Below, piece by piece: positions 1 to 8,487 of a stretch of DNA of 41,883 nt. A program made the translations under genes and the position numbers. Every line of letters starts with the position of its first letter. Positions within the stretch are counted from its first letter, which is position 1. A model generated the notes under the pieces. The model had not been told where the DNA came from. It saw only the letters and a program-made list of their open reading frames with translations, and searched no databases. This DNA is from Leptolyngbyaceae cyanobacterium. GTDB lineage: Bacteria > Cyanobacteriota > Cyanobacteriia > Cyanobacteriales > Aerosakkonemataceae. The DNA is taken from assembly GCA_036703985.1 (NCBI GenBank), contig DATNQN010000136.1, positions 1 through 41,883 on the forward strand, written 5' to 3'.

Positions 1-497
1 GCAGGGGGCAGGGGAGAATATATTATTTACAATTCTTTAGTCTTTTTCCCCTTCCCTATAGATAGCAAGAAGGGTGCGTTAAACGCACCCTAAAATGTTG
101 CTATGGACTCAAAAATAAACCCTAATCACTTAGTTGGAGAAATCTTAACCAGATGAAGGAAAAACTCAGCAATTTTCTCCAAGCACCATAACCGGATGCC
201 GGATATAGCTAAAGAGAGTTGAGTAAACTATTTTTAGATTAAAACATCAGCAGTTTTTTAGCTAAAACCTTAATCTTTTTTTCAGATTAGATTCACTACA
301 CGAATGTTGTTTATCTATAAATATTAAGTAAAAGTGGCCAAACAATCAAACTAGAAAGTAATTATGCAAAACTAAACAATAGAACAGAATGTTCCACAAT
401 AAACTAATGGGGCAATCGCCATTAGCAAATGTGATTGCAGCTACAACAATATATTTGCGACTTAGACACGACCGCCCTAAATAAAAGGAAATTCCCT
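1..497. other. Non-coding region upstream of hoxE
   Basis: No convincing gene is seen here. The first 16 bases are a G-rich string matching, in reverse complement, the CCCCTGCT-type repeat found at 16694-16737. A perfect inverted repeat lies at 71-91. The rest is AT-rich and must hold the hox promoter and any operators. I could not place -10/-35 boxes or LexA/AbrB-type sites with confidence. Confidence 0.6.
71..91. repeat. Short palindromic repeat (GTGCGTTA/TAACGCAC family)
   Basis: The arms agggtgcgtt (71-80) and aacgcaccct (82-91) are perfect reverse complements separated by one base. The same core recurs at 23212-23238, so this is a dispersed element and not necessarily a terminator. It could end a gene lying to the left of the window, but no T-run follows. 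Confidence 0.7.
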
Positions 498-1031
498 ATG
501 CAATCTACAGAGGCTAAAACGAAGCCAAAAGCTGCCAAAGAAAACTCCAAAGAGCATCCGAGTGGCGATAAGCGCTTGAAGGTCTTAGATATTACGATGA
601 AGCGGGCGCAGTATCGTCAAGATGCTTTAATTGAAGTATTGCATAAAGCCCAGGAATCGTTTGGATTTTTAGAAGAAGATGTATTGATTTACGTAGCAAG
701 AAAGCTCAAACTACCCCTGAGTCGCGTCTATGGTGTTGCGACTTTTTATCATTTATTTTCATTAAAACCGAGTGGCGCTCACAGCTGTGTAGTTTGCTTG
801 GGTACGGCTTGTTATGTAAAAGGAAGTGGTGCGGTATTAGAAGCACTAGAAAATCATACTGGTATCCATCAAGGAGAAACTACATCTGATGGGCAAATGT
901 CGCTGATGACGGCACGTTGTTTGGGTGCTTGCGGTATTGCGCCAGCAGTTGTTTACGACGGTACGGTAGCGGGGAGACAAACAGCAGATGAAGCAATTGA
1001 AAAAGTGAAAGATTGGCTGGGAAATCATTGA
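498..1031 (+). CDS. hoxE: HoxE, diaphorase-associated [2Fe-2S] subunit of bidirectional hydrogenase
   Basis: NuoE-like thioredoxin-fold [2Fe-2S] subunit of the cytoplasmic NAD(P)-reducing [NiFe] hydrogenase. It is thought to help couple the HoxFU diaphorase to electron carriers. The cluster ligands are C100-x4-C105 and C141-x3-C145 (RCLGACGIAP). The length is 177 aa from the ATG at 498, close to the usual HoxE size. I chose 498 over an upstream in-frame TTG at 435 because AAAAGGAAA sits just before it and the extra 21 residues are not HoxE-like. It is the first gene of hoxEFUYH, with a 107-bp gap to hoxF. The call is firm because all five hox genes follow in canonical order. Confidence 0.95.
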   Translation: MQSTEAKTKPKAAKENSKEHPSGDKRLKVLDITMKRAQYRQDALIEVLHKAQESFGFLEEDVLIYVARKLKLPLSRVYGVATFYHLFSLKPSGAHSCVVCLGTACYVKGSGAVLEALENHTGIHQGETTSDGQMSLMTARCLGACGIAPAVVYDGTVAGRQTADEAIEKVKDWLGNH

Positions 1032-1138
1032 GAGAAACTTTTGTCAAAAAATGTCGATCGAAGTGAAAATTTACCTGGTAAATCGAAAATTTTAATTTGA
1101 AATACTCTTGAGGCTAAATTGAGAGAGGTATAGAAATA

Positions 1139-2758
1139 ATGGATTTAGCTGAACTCCAAGAAATAGGGGAAAAACAAAGAACAGATCGGCCTAGTATTCG
1201 CGTGCGTTGCTGTACGGCGGCTGGATGTCTTTCCTCAAAGTCAGATGCAATCAAAAAGAGTTTGGATACGGCGGTTAAAGAAGCAGGCTTAGAAAAAGAA
1301 GTAGAAGTATGTAGCGTGGGCTGCATGAAATTTTGTGGCAGGGGGCCGTTAGTAGAAGTAGATCCGGTGGGTAAGATCTACGAAATGGTAACGCCGGAAA
1401 ATGCGCCTTCGATTATTTCTGCGATTAAAGGGGGTAAGGCGACGGCGATCGAGCTCGATCGCAACCATCCATTTTTCACCCGTCAAAAGCCGATCGTACT
1501 GGAAAACATCGGCAAAATCGATCCCGAACAAATCGAAGAATATATCGGCGTGGGAGGCTATCAGCAGCTTTATCAGGTTATCAACGATTTGCCACCTGCC
1601 GAAGTAATCGAAGAAATCACCAAAAGCGGTTTGCGGGGACGGGGTGGTGCCGGTTACCCGACGGGTTTGAAATGGGCGACAGTAGCTAAAATGCCGCCGG
1701 GACAGAAATATGTAGTTTGCAATGCGGATGAGGGCGATCCCGGTGCTTTCATGGATCGGGCAGTTTTAGAAAGCGACCCCCATCGGGTGTTGGAAGGAAT
1801 GGCGATCGCGGGATACGCGATAGGTGCTTCGGAAGGCTTCATCTACGTTCGCGCCGAATATCCGTTAGCGATTGAACGGCTGGAAACCGCCATCAAACAA
1901 GCCAAGAAATACGGCATTTTGGGCAGCCAAATCTTCGAGTCCACTTTTGACTTCAAAATTAACATTCGCATCGGTGCGGGCGCTTTCGTATGCGGGGAAG
2001 AAACCGCTTTGATTTCCTCGATTGAAGGCGGACGCGGCAATCCCCGTCCCCGTCCCCCCTATCCAGCCCAAGAAGGACTTTGGGGTTGTCCTACCTTAAT
2101 TAATAACGTGGAAACCTTTGCTAATATTGCGGCGATCCTTCGAGAAGGTGCCGAATGGTATGCCAGCATCGGTACGGAAAAAAGCAAAGGGACGAAAGTA
2201 TTTGCCCTCACCGGGAAAGTAAATAATAACGGCTTGATCGAAGTGCCGATGGGCATTACTTTACGGGAAATCGTCGAAGAAATGGGTGGCGGTATCCCTG
2301 GTGGGGAAGTAAAAGCGGTGCAAACTGGTGGGCCTTCCGGTGGCTGCATTCCCGCTTCCTTGCTAGACACCACCGTTGATTACGAGTCCCTCGCCAGGGT
2401 TGGTTCCATGATGGGTTCCGGCGGTATGGTGGTGATGGACGGGGCAACCAGTATGGTGGAAGTAGCCCGATTTTATATGGAGTTCTGTCGGGGGGAAACT
2501 TGCGGTAAGTGCGTTCCTTGTCGCGCTGGTACGGTGCAGATGTACCACACTTTAACTAAATTGCTCAAAGGTGAGGCGACGGAAACTGATTTGGAAAGAT
2601 TGAAGGCAATGTGCGACATGGTTAAGAATACCAGTCTGTGCGGTTTGGGTCAGTCGGCACCGAATCCGGTAATTAGTACTTTGCGTTATTTCCCAGAGGA
2701 GTATTTATCGTTGTTGAAGAAGGAAAGTTTGAATGGCAAAGTGGCGGTGAGTTCTTGA
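1139..2758 (+). CDS. hoxF: HoxF, NAD(P)H- and FMN-binding diaphorase subunit
   Basis: NuoF-like flavoprotein subunit that exchanges electrons between NAD(P)H and the hydrogenase. The order of parts is: N-terminal thioredoxin-like [2Fe-2S] domain (C25-x4-C30, C58-x3-C62); FMN/NAD domain with the glycine-rich loop [10 protein letters not shown] at 167-176 and [10 protein letters not shown] at 195-204; SLBB-like middle region; C-terminal [4Fe-4S] site C455-x2-C458-x2-C461 with C501. The length of 539 aa is normal for HoxF. It starts at an ATG preceded by a GAGAGAGG-like purine run. GCGATCGC (HIP1) occurs in the gene, as in most of its neighbours. A repeat element separates it from hoxU. Confidence 0.97.
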   Translation: MDLAELQEIGEKQRTDRPSIRVRCCTAAGCLSSKSDAIKKSLDTAVKEAGLEKEVEVCSVGCMKFCGRGPLVEVDPVGKIYEMVTPENAPSIISAIKGGKATAIELDRNHPFFTRQKPIVLENIGKIDPEQIEEYIGVGGYQQLYQVINDLPPAEVIEEITKSGLRGRGGAGYPTGLKWATVAKMPPGQKYVVCNADEGDPGAFMDRAVLESDPHRVLEGMAIAGYAIGASEGFIYVRAEYPLAIERLETAIKQAKKYGILGSQIFESTFDFKINIRIGAGAFVCGEETALISSIEGGRGNPRPRPPYPAQEGLWGCPTLINNVETFANIAAILREGAEWYASIGTEKSKGTKVFALTGKVNNNGLIEVPMGITLREIVEEMGGGIPGGEVKAVQTGGPSGGCIPASLLDTTVDYESLARVGSMMGSGGMVVMDGATSMVEVARFYMEFCRGETCGKCVPCRAGTVQMYHTLTKLLKGEATETDLERLKAMCDMVKNTSLCGLGQSAPNPVISTLRYFPEEYLSLLKKESLNGKVAVSS

Positions 2759-2773
2759 GGTGAGTGACGAATT

Positions 2774-2929
2774 GTAGGTTGGGTAGAACGATAGTGAAAC
2801 CGAACACAAAGTTGATGAATGTTGGGTTTTTTGGGATTGGGATTATCATTTTGAGACCAATTGGTCTCAAATCCCAAATCAAATGACAAAGTTGATGAAT
2901 GTTGGGTTTCGTTCCTCAACCCAACCTAC
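2774..2929. repeat. MITE-like palindromic element between hoxF and hoxU
   Basis: Perfect 11-bp terminal inverted repeats gtaggttgggt (2774-2784) and acccaacctac (2919-2929) bound 156 bp. Inside are two copies of a 24-bp direct repeat (2806-2829 and 2886-2909, sharing gttgatgaatgttgggttt) and a perfect 20-bp palindrome at 2851-2870 (arms ttgagaccaa/ttggtctcaa). No ORF or target-site duplication is evident. It is non-autonomous and sits inside the hox operon. Confidence 0.75.
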
Positions 2930-3054
2930 GTAAATGGGGGTTTATTTTTTACCGCAGATTAAGACAGATAAACGCAGATAAGAAAGCTATTGATGCTAGT
3001 GGATGATATGGGAAGGAACGGCTAAGGACGTAACAGAACTGAAGAGGAGAGTTT

Positions 3055-3771
3055 ATGTCAGTTAAGACGTTGAAAATTGATGGGGTGGAAATTGCGATCG
3101 AGGAAGGCGCAACTATCCTGCAAGCGGCTAGAGAGGCGGGTGTTCATATTCCGACTTTATGCCATTTAGATGGTGTTTCGGATGTGGGGGCTTGTCGGTT
3201 GTGTTTGGTGGAAATTGAAGGAAATAATCGACTTTTGCCGGCTTGCGTGACGGAAGTTATTGAGGGAATGGTGATTACTGCTAACAATCCCAGGTTGAAA
3301 GAATATCGCCGGATGATTGTGGAAATGTTATTTTCCGAAGGCAATCATGTTTGTGCGGTTTGCGTGGCAAATGGAAATTGTCAATTGCAGGATTTGGCGA
3401 TCGAATTGGGGATGGATCACTCTCGTTTTCCCTATCGTTTCCCGGAAAGAGATGTGGATCTTTCTCACGAACAATTTGCGATCGATCATAACCGTTGCGT
3501 ACTGTGTACTAGATGTGTGAGAGTTTGCGATGAAATTGAAGGGGCTCACGTTTGGGATGTCGGTTTTCGGGGCGCTGCTGCGAAGGTAATTACGGGTTTA
3601 AATCAACCGTGGGGAGAAGTGGATGCTTGCACTAGCTGCGGTAAGTGCGTAGATGCTTGTCCGACGGGGGCAATTTTCCGTAAAGGCGCTACGGTGGCAG
3701 AAATGGATCGCGATCGCAATAAACTGCAATTCCTAGTCACGGCAAGGGAGAAAAAAGAATGGACAAGATAA
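3055..3771 (+). CDS. hoxU: HoxU, ferredoxin-like electron-transfer subunit of the diaphorase
   Basis: NuoG-N-terminal-like iron-sulfur subunit that wires HoxF to the HoxYH hydrogenase dimer. A plant-type [2Fe-2S] domain has C36, C47, C50 and C64. A His-Cys3 [4Fe-4S] site follows (H98, C100, C103, C109). Two CxxCxxCxxxC [4Fe-4S] motifs are at C148/151/154/158 and C192/195/198/202. Length 238 aa, typical of HoxU. GAGGAGAG lies just before the ATG. The last 13 bases overlap the start of hoxY, consistent with translational coupling. Confidence 0.97.
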   Translation: MSVKTLKIDGVEIAIEEGATILQAAREAGVHIPTLCHLDGVSDVGACRLCLVEIEGNNRLLPACVTEVIEGMVITANNPRLKEYRRMIVEMLFSEGNHVCAVCVANGNCQLQDLAIELGMDHSRFPYRFPERDVDLSHEQFAIDHNRCVLCTRCVRVCDEIEGAHVWDVGFRGAAAKVITGLNQPWGEVDACTSCGKCVDACPTGAIFRKGATVAEMDRDRNKLQFLVTAREKKEWTR

Positions 3772-4307
3772 GATTCGCTACAGTTTGGTTGGCTGGTTGT
3801 TCTGGCTGTCATATGTCTTTTCTTGACTTGGATGAATGGTTATTCGAGTTAGCTAAAAAAGTAGATATCGTTTTTAGTCCGGTTGGTTCAGACATTAAAG
3901 AATATCCAGAAAATGTGGATGTTTGTTTAGTGGAAGGGGCAATTGCTAATGAGGAAAATTGGGAATTAATTCATAAAGTTCGGGCAAGAACTAAGTTATT
4001 AATTTCTTTTGGTGATTGTGCCGTAACTGCTAACGTGCCAGCCATGCGAAATATGATTAAAGGCACCGATCCAGTTTTGAAACGTTGTTATCTGGAATTG
4101 GGAGATACTAATCAGCAATTCCCCAGATTTCCTGGCATTGTACCGGAATTGCTGGAACGGGTGATTCCTGTCCATGAAGTAGTAAAAGTGGATATGTTCT
4201 TGCCGGGATGTCCACCCAACGCCGATCGTATTCAAGCGGCGATCGCACCACTACTAAATAACGAAAAACCCGTGATGGAAGGGCGGGAAATGATTAAATT
4301 TGGGTAA
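3759..4307 (+). CDS. hoxY: HoxY, small subunit of bidirectional [NiFe] hydrogenase
   Basis: Short cytoplasmic-type small subunit (182 aa) carrying the proximal [4Fe-4S] cluster next to the NiFe site. Likely ligands are C14-x2-C17 (GCSGCH), C87 (FGDCA) and C151 (LPGCPPN). It lacks the twin-arginine leader and the extra clusters of uptake-type small subunits, as expected for the Hox enzyme. Its start overlaps hoxU by 13 bp, with AAGGGAG just upstream. hoxH follows after 63 bp. Confidence 0.97.
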   Translation: MDKIRFATVWLAGCSGCHMSFLDLDEWLFELAKKVDIVFSPVGSDIKEYPENVDVCLVEGAIANEENWELIHKVRARTKLLISFGDCAVTANVPAMRNMIKGTDPVLKRCYLELGDTNQQFPRFPGIVPELLERVIPVHEVVKVDMFLPGCPPNADRIQAAIAPLLNNEKPVMEGREMIKFG

Positions 4308-4370
4308 TCAGTAGTGGGTAGTGGATAATGTTTATACCGAAGGGCAATCGCTACGAGGGAGAAGTTCCAG

Positions 4371-5795
4371 ATGTCTAAAACAATTGTTATCGATCCAGTT
4401 ACTAGAATAGAAGGGCACGCTAAAATATCAGTTTATTTAGATGATGCTGGCGAAGTTTCTGATGCCCGTTTTCACGTTGTAGAATTTCGCGGATTTGAGA
4501 AATTCTGTGAAGGCAGACCGATGTGGGAAATGGCAGGAATTACTGCCAGAATTTGCGGAATTTGTCCGGTTAGTCACTTGTTGGCAGCAGCTAAAACTGG
4601 AGACAAAATTTTGGCGGTGAAGATTCCACCTGCTGCTGATAAGTTGCGGCGGCTGATGAATTTAGCCCAAATTACTCAATCCCACGCATTGAGTTTTTTC
4701 CACTTAAGTAGCCCTGATTTTCTATTAGGTTGGGATAGCAATCCGGCAACTAGAAATGTGTTTGGATTGATGGCAGCCGATCCGGATTTGGCGAGAAGTG
4801 GTATTCGTTTGCGCCAATTCGGACAAAAGATTATTGAGTTGCTGGGTGGAAAGAAAATTCACGCGGCTTGGTCGGTTCCCGGTGGTGTAAGATCGCCTTT
4901 AGATGAAGAAGGAAGGGCGTGGATTCGCGATCGCTTACCGGAATCTCGGACAACTGCCCAAAATGCGATCGATCTTTTTAAACGTCTTTTAGATGGACTA
5001 AGTACGGAAGTCCAAACTTTTGGGAATTTCCCCTCTTTATTCATGGGTTTAGTAAGTAAAAATGGAGAGTGGGAACATTACGACGGACACCTGCGATTTA
5101 AGGATAGCAACGACAATATTGTGGCGGATCATCTCAGTGAAGATGATTATCAAGAATTTTTGGGTGAAGCAGTAGAATCTTGGTCTTATCTGAAATTTCC
5201 TTATTACAAACCTTTGGGATATCCCGATGGAATGTATCGGGTTGGGCCATTAGCTAGATTGAATGTTTGCGATCGCGTCGGTACCCCAACAGCCGATCGG
5301 GAATTGCAAGAAATGCGATCGCGCGGGGGTGGAGTTCCGATCTCTTCCTTCTTCTATCACTATGCCAGATTAGTCGAAATTCTGGCAGCAATTGAAAAAA
5401 TCGAACAGTTGGTAGAAGATCCCGACATCGTTTCTAAGCGAGTTCGCGCTGAAGCTGGTATTAATAATTTGGAAGCAGTTGGTGTTAGCGAAGCACCTCG
5501 CGGTACCCTGTTTCACCACTATCAGGTAGATGAAAATGGCTTAATCAAAAAAGTCAACCTGATTATTGCCACCGGTCAAAATAACTTGGCGATGAACAAA
5601 ACTGTCACTCAAATTGCCCAGCATTATATTCACGGCAACGAAATTCCGGAAGGAATGTTAAACCGCGTAGAAGCTGGCATTCGCGCCTTCGATCCCTGCC
5701 TTAGCTGTTCGACTCACGCAGTTGGACAAATGCCTCTGCATATCGAATTAGTAGCCGCAGATGGCACTGTTTTAAAGGAAGTTTATCGGCATTAG
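4371..5795 (+). CDS. hoxH: HoxH, large (catalytic) subunit of bidirectional [NiFe] hydrogenase
   Basis: Holds the NiFe(CN)2CO site that interconverts H2 with protons and electrons. The four nickel cysteines are C62-x2-C65 ([10 protein letters not shown]) and C443-x2-C446 (DPCLSCSTH). The protein is made as a precursor: HoxW-type processing after H449 would release a 25-residue C-terminal peptide. Length 474 aa, as usual for HoxH. GAGGGAGAAG precedes the ATG. Several HIP1 octamers lie in the gene. A short hairpin region and then the Fe-S/PAS/phosphatase module follow, instead of hoxW directly. Confidence 0.98.
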   Translation: MSKTIVIDPVTRIEGHAKISVYLDDAGEVSDARFHVVEFRGFEKFCEGRPMWEMAGITARICGICPVSHLLAAAKTGDKILAVKIPPAADKLRRLMNLAQITQSHALSFFHLSSPDFLLGWDSNPATRNVFGLMAADPDLARSGIRLRQFGQKIIELLGGKKIHAAWSVPGGVRSPLDEEGRAWIRDRLPESRTTAQNAIDLFKRLLDGLSTEVQTFGNFPSLFMGLVSKNGEWEHYDGHLRFKDSNDNIVADHLSEDDYQEFLGEAVESWSYLKFPYYKPLGYPDGMYRVGPLARLNVCDRVGTPTADRELQEMRSRGGGVPISSFFYHYARLVEILAAIEKIEQLVEDPDIVSKRVRAEAGINNLEAVGVSEAPRGTLFHHYQVDENGLIKKVNLIIATGQNNLAMNKTVTQIAQHYIHGNEIPEGMLNRVEAGIRAFDPCLSCSTHAVGQMPLHIELVAADGTVLKEVYRH

Positions 5796-5802
5796 GTGAT
5801 TG

Positions 5803-5840
5803 AGAATCGGGAATGGAAAATCACAGCAATTCCTGATTCT
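5803..5840 (+). promoter_or_regulatory. Hairpin between hoxH and the sensor module
   Basis: The arms agaatcgggaat (5803-5814) and attcctgattct (5829-5840) pair over 12 bp with a single G-U and a 14-base loop. No T-run follows, so it does not look like a strong intrinsic terminator. It could attenuate or process the transcript between hoxH and the next gene, whose AAGGAG ribosome-binding site comes just after. Function is inferred only. Confidence 0.4.
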
Positions 5841-5863
5841 TAATTTACAAGGAGAACGAACAA

Positions 5864-6118
5864 ATGAAAAAAGAGAATCTATATTTATGTATGGGTTCTG
5901 CTTGCCATCAACTAGGAGTTTACGAAGTCTTGCCCAAACTCCAAAGTATGATTAGCGAGTATAATTTAGAAGATAAAATAGAGTTAAAAGGTTCCTTTTG
6001 CCTCGAAACCTGTAGCGATGGCATCGCCATGAAATTCCGCGATAAAGTTTTTTTCAAAATCAATCCTACCAACATCGAACAAAAATTCAAAGAAGAAATT
6101 CTACCCAATATAGTTTAG
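5864..6118 (+). CDS. Small thioredoxin-like [2Fe-2S] ferredoxin (NuoE/HoxE C-terminal type)
   Basis: An 84-residue stand-alone [2Fe-2S] thioredoxin-fold protein. The pattern C9-x4-C14 ... C46-x3-C50 matches the cluster-binding half of NuoE/HoxE without the N-terminal helical part. AAGGAG lies 8-10 bases before the ATG. Small proteins of this type sit beside sensory [FeFe] hydrogenases and PAS/phosphatase genes in anaerobic Firmicutes, which is established gene-neighbourhood knowledge. Here the protein follows hoxH and precedes a PAS protein by 12 bp. Likely role (inference): carry electrons or redox state between the hydrogenase/NADH side and the PAS partner. It is not a duplicate hoxE: the length and context differ. 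Confidence 0.8.
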   Translation: MKKENLYLCMGSACHQLGVYEVLPKLQSMISEYNLEDKIELKGSFCLETCSDGIAMKFRDKVFFKINPTNIEQKFKEEILPNIV

Positions 6119-6130
6119 GGAGTAAAAATT

Positions 6131-6652
6131 GTGGAAAAAAGCGACAAGACATTATGGGAACTCTTATGGGAGTATGACCCAAATGGCTTGATTGTCGTTG
6201 ACAAGGATATGAATATTAAACTTGTCAATCCCGCCTTTTGTAAAATGTTTAATGTTGTACAAGAGAACATTATTAGTAAACCTGCATCCCAAATTTTTAA
6301 GGATGTAAAAAATTTTCAAAAAGCCTGGGAAAGAAATCAAGTCATCCGGATTGCCGATAAAGAATATAAAGAACATGACTTATATGTCAAAAAAGTGATA
6401 TTTCCGATTCCCGATGAAAACATTATCGCCTGCATCATGGTTGATATTACCCATGAAAGACAGCGAGAAAAAGAAATGTTTGCCCTCAGAAAAGAAACCG
6501 TAGCTAAAGTAAATGAAGTGGTAGACAACCAAATGAAAGTAGCCCAAGAAATTGCTGGTTTACTGGGAGAAACTACGGCGGAAACGAAGGTTAGTCTGTT
6601 AAAAATAATTAAAATGCTCGAACATGATATCGGTGAAGAAGACGATGGATAA
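6131..6652 (+). CDS. PAS-domain protein resembling the C-terminal part of sensory [FeFe] hydrogenases
   Basis: 173 aa, starting at GTG 6131 behind AGGGAG. Residues about 8-108 form a PAS domain (WEYDPNGLIVVD, NPAFCKMF, ending IMVDITHERQRE). Residues about 108-150 form a coiled-coil tail with QEIAGLLGETTAETK. From memory, this order and tail closely resemble the region after the H-cluster domain of group C (HydS/HsfB-type) [FeFe] hydrogenases. Here no H-cluster domain is present, and there is no kinase, HTH or other output domain. It overlaps the phosphatase gene by 8 bp, so the two products are probably partners. C37 in the PAS core is a possible redox or ligand residue. The ligand is unknown. 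Confidence 0.75.
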   Translation: MEKSDKTLWELLWEYDPNGLIVVDKDMNIKLVNPAFCKMFNVVQENIISKPASQIFKDVKNFQKAWERNQVIRIADKEYKEHDLYVKKVIFPIPDENIIACIMVDITHERQREKEMFALRKETVAKVNEVVDNQMKVAQEIAGLLGETTAETKVSLLKIIKMLEHDIGEEDDG

Positions 6653-7805
6653 TTTTTTCGATATTTACGAATTAAGTTTGAATAAAAGGGGGGAAGAACT
6701 TTGCGGTGATAAGGTTAAATATCGCAAAACGGAGAACAAAACCACGATTGTTTTATCTGATGGATTAGGCAGTGGTGTAAAAGCTAATATTCTCGCTACC
6801 TTAACCACAGAAATATTAATCACGATGCTAAATGCTGATGTACCTTTAGAGGAAGTAATTAAAACAGTCATCGGCACTTTACCCATCTGTCAAGTCAGAA
6901 AAATTGCTTACGCTACGTTTACGATTATTCAGATCGATCGCAAAATCAATAAATTTAAGGTGATTAACTTTGACAATCCCCCTATATTTTATTTTAAAAA
7001 AGGTAAACCAATTAAATTAGAAACTAAGATTGAAAATATTCTAGATAAAAAGATTAGCGTTGCCGAAGGATATGTAGAAAGAGGAGATTTTCTAGGGGCG
7101 ATTAGTGATGGTGTATTATATGCGGGACTAGGACAAACACTAAACTTTGGTTGGGGTTGGGATAGTATTGCTAAATATATAGAAGGCATCTTTTTACAAA
7201 AGGCTAGTTCAGTCCGCCACATTGTTCATAGCGTCATTACAGAAACTCATTCTCTTTACCGAGGTAAAATAGGAGATGATGCTACTTTCGTGGGAATTTA
7301 TGTTAGAAAACGCAATCCATTAATGATTTTTACGGGGCCACCACTGGATAAAAGTAAAGATAAGCTTTATGTAGAAAAATTTTTAAATTTTGATGGCAAA
7401 AAGATAGTTTGCGGCGGTACGACAGGTAACATTATAGCTAAATATTTGAAAGAAAATATTGAAATGGATATTTCTACGATGCGAAAAGATTTACCGCCGA
7501 TCGGACAATTAAAAGGAGTAGATTTAGTAACGGAAGGAATTTTAACAATTTCCAAGGCGATCGAGATTTTAAAATCGTGCAATTGTGACGTGACTCGCTT
7601 GCCCAATGATAATAACGGGGCAGTCATGTTGGTGAGGGAAATTCTAGAAGCCGATTCGGTTTTCTTTATGCTTGGTCAGAAAATTAATGATTTTTATCAA
7701 AATCCTTTACTACCAAAAAATATTTCGATTCGCCGTAACTTAATTGAAGAGTTAGTACAATTGTTACGAGATAAACAAAGAGAAGTAACTATAGAATATT
7801 GTTAG
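6645..7805 (+). CDS. SpoIIE/PP2C-type serine phosphatase of hydrogenase-associated family
   Basis: 386 aa from ATG 6645. A further upstream in-frame ATG at 6624 lies inside the PAS gene and adds non-conserved residues; GGTGAAG precedes 6645. The PP2C/SpoIIE fold spans about 1-222 with metal-binding acidic motifs: GD at 21-22, SDG with D39, SDG with D155, and GDD at 210-212. A second region, about 228-386 (FTGPP, KKIVCGGTT, GVDLVTEGIL), is not the sporulation SpoIIE arrangement. It matches, from memory, phosphatases encoded next to sensory [FeFe] hydrogenases. No anti-sigma kinase or STAS antagonist is visible nearby, so the substrate is unknown. The gene is visibly AT-richer than hoxF. Confidence 0.8.
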   Translation: MDNFFDIYELSLNKRGEELCGDKVKYRKTENKTTIVLSDGLGSGVKANILATLTTEILITMLNADVPLEEVIKTVIGTLPICQVRKIAYATFTIIQIDRKINKFKVINFDNPPIFYFKKGKPIKLETKIENILDKKISVAEGYVERGDFLGAISDGVLYAGLGQTLNFGWGWDSIAKYIEGIFLQKASSVRHIVHSVITETHSLYRGKIGDDATFVGIYVRKRNPLMIFTGPPLDKSKDKLYVEKFLNFDGKKIVCGGTTGNIIAKYLKENIEMDISTMRKDLPPIGQLKGVDLVTEGILTISKAIEILKSCNCDVTRLPNDNNGAVMLVREILEADSVFFMLGQKINDFYQNPLLPKNISIRRNLIEELVQLLRDKQREVTIEYC

Positions 7806-7820
7806 AGAAGTATTTTGTTC

Positions 7821-7867
7821 GTAGTGAGGACTTTAGTCCTCAATTTAAGGACTAAAGTCCTTACTAC
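7821..7867. terminator. Dispersed hairpin repeat after the phosphatase gene; possible terminator
   Basis: The 20-base arms at 7821-7840 and 7848-7867 pair with one mismatch around a 7-base loop. The unit ggactaaagtccttactac is also found at 24187-24210 (inside hypD) and 36507-36530, so it is a mobile-like repeat. It may stop or weaken read-through from the hox operon into hoxW. The lack of a clear U-tract makes termination uncertain. Confidence 0.55.
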
Positions 7868-7947
7868 AAACGATGGTTATATGAGCAGGATTGATATTAT
7901 TCCTTGCTAAAATATAAGCAGTAAATAAAAAGAAATTTTGCATTAGC

Positions 7948-8445
7948 ATGAATGGTAATCTATCTGATACATTGCATACACTTAATAAAAATTTTCTGGT
8001 GATTGGTTACGGTAACGATTTGCGAAGCGATGATGCGATCGGCCCTCGTGTAGCTGAGGCAGTAGAAGCGTGGGGAGTACCAAATGTGAGTTCCCTTGCT
8101 TTACACCAACTAACGCCGGAACTAGCTGATACTTTACAAAATTTTTATGGCGTGATTTTTGTCGATGCTTGTAGATTGCCGGAAGTAAAAGAAGTGCAGG
8201 TAGAAGCGATCGAGCCCGGAGAATCGGAAGCAGCAGTGGTTCCTCATGCTAGCGATCCGCGATCGTTACTCGCCCTCACCAAAACCCTCTACAGTCATTA
8301 TCCTCATGCTTGGTTGGTGACAGTACCAGGGGAAATTTTTGATATCGGCGAAACCCTTTCCAATGTTGCCGAACAAGGTATTGCCGATGCTTTAAAAAAG
8401 ATTAATAGCCTGCTTCGCAGTCAAACCGACACCGATCAATTGTAG
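7948..8445 (+). CDS. hoxW: HoxW, hydrogenase maturation endopeptidase for HoxH
   Basis: Nickel-dependent protease (HybD/HycI family) that trims the C-terminus of HoxH once nickel is inserted. It shows the family start GYGNDLRSDDAIG at about 20-32 with acidic D28/D29, then FVDA with D73 and a metal-type histidine H100 (PHASDP). Length 165 aa, normal. No strong Shine-Dalgarno precedes the ATG, so a slightly different start is possible. It follows the sensor module after 142 bp containing a hairpin repeat, and precedes hypA by 42 bp. The only hydrogenase in the window is Hox, which supports HoxW rather than HupW. Confidence 0.92.
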   Translation: MNGNLSDTLHTLNKNFLVIGYGNDLRSDDAIGPRVAEAVEAWGVPNVSSLALHQLTPELADTLQNFYGVIFVDACRLPEVKEVQVEAIEPGESEAAVVPHASDPRSLLALTKTLYSHYPHAWLVTVPGEIFDIGETLSNVAEQGIADALKKINSLLRSQTDTDQL

Positions 8446-8487
8446 ATTTTAGTATTGATTAATTTAATCATAATTTAACAATTCAAA

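Noticed and set aside
435-497. Longer HoxE starting at TTG 435
   Set aside because: The extra 21 residues are not HoxE-like, and ATG 498 has a good AAGGAAA upstream.
2059-2373. Long antisense open frames opposite hoxF, nifJ and others
   Set aside because: They are shadows of strongly coding genes, with no family motifs or ribosome-binding sites.
6645-7805. Sporulation SpoIIE
   Set aside because: Only the phosphatase fold is shared. The membrane domain of SpoIIE is absent, the second domain is different, and the context is a hydrogenase operon.
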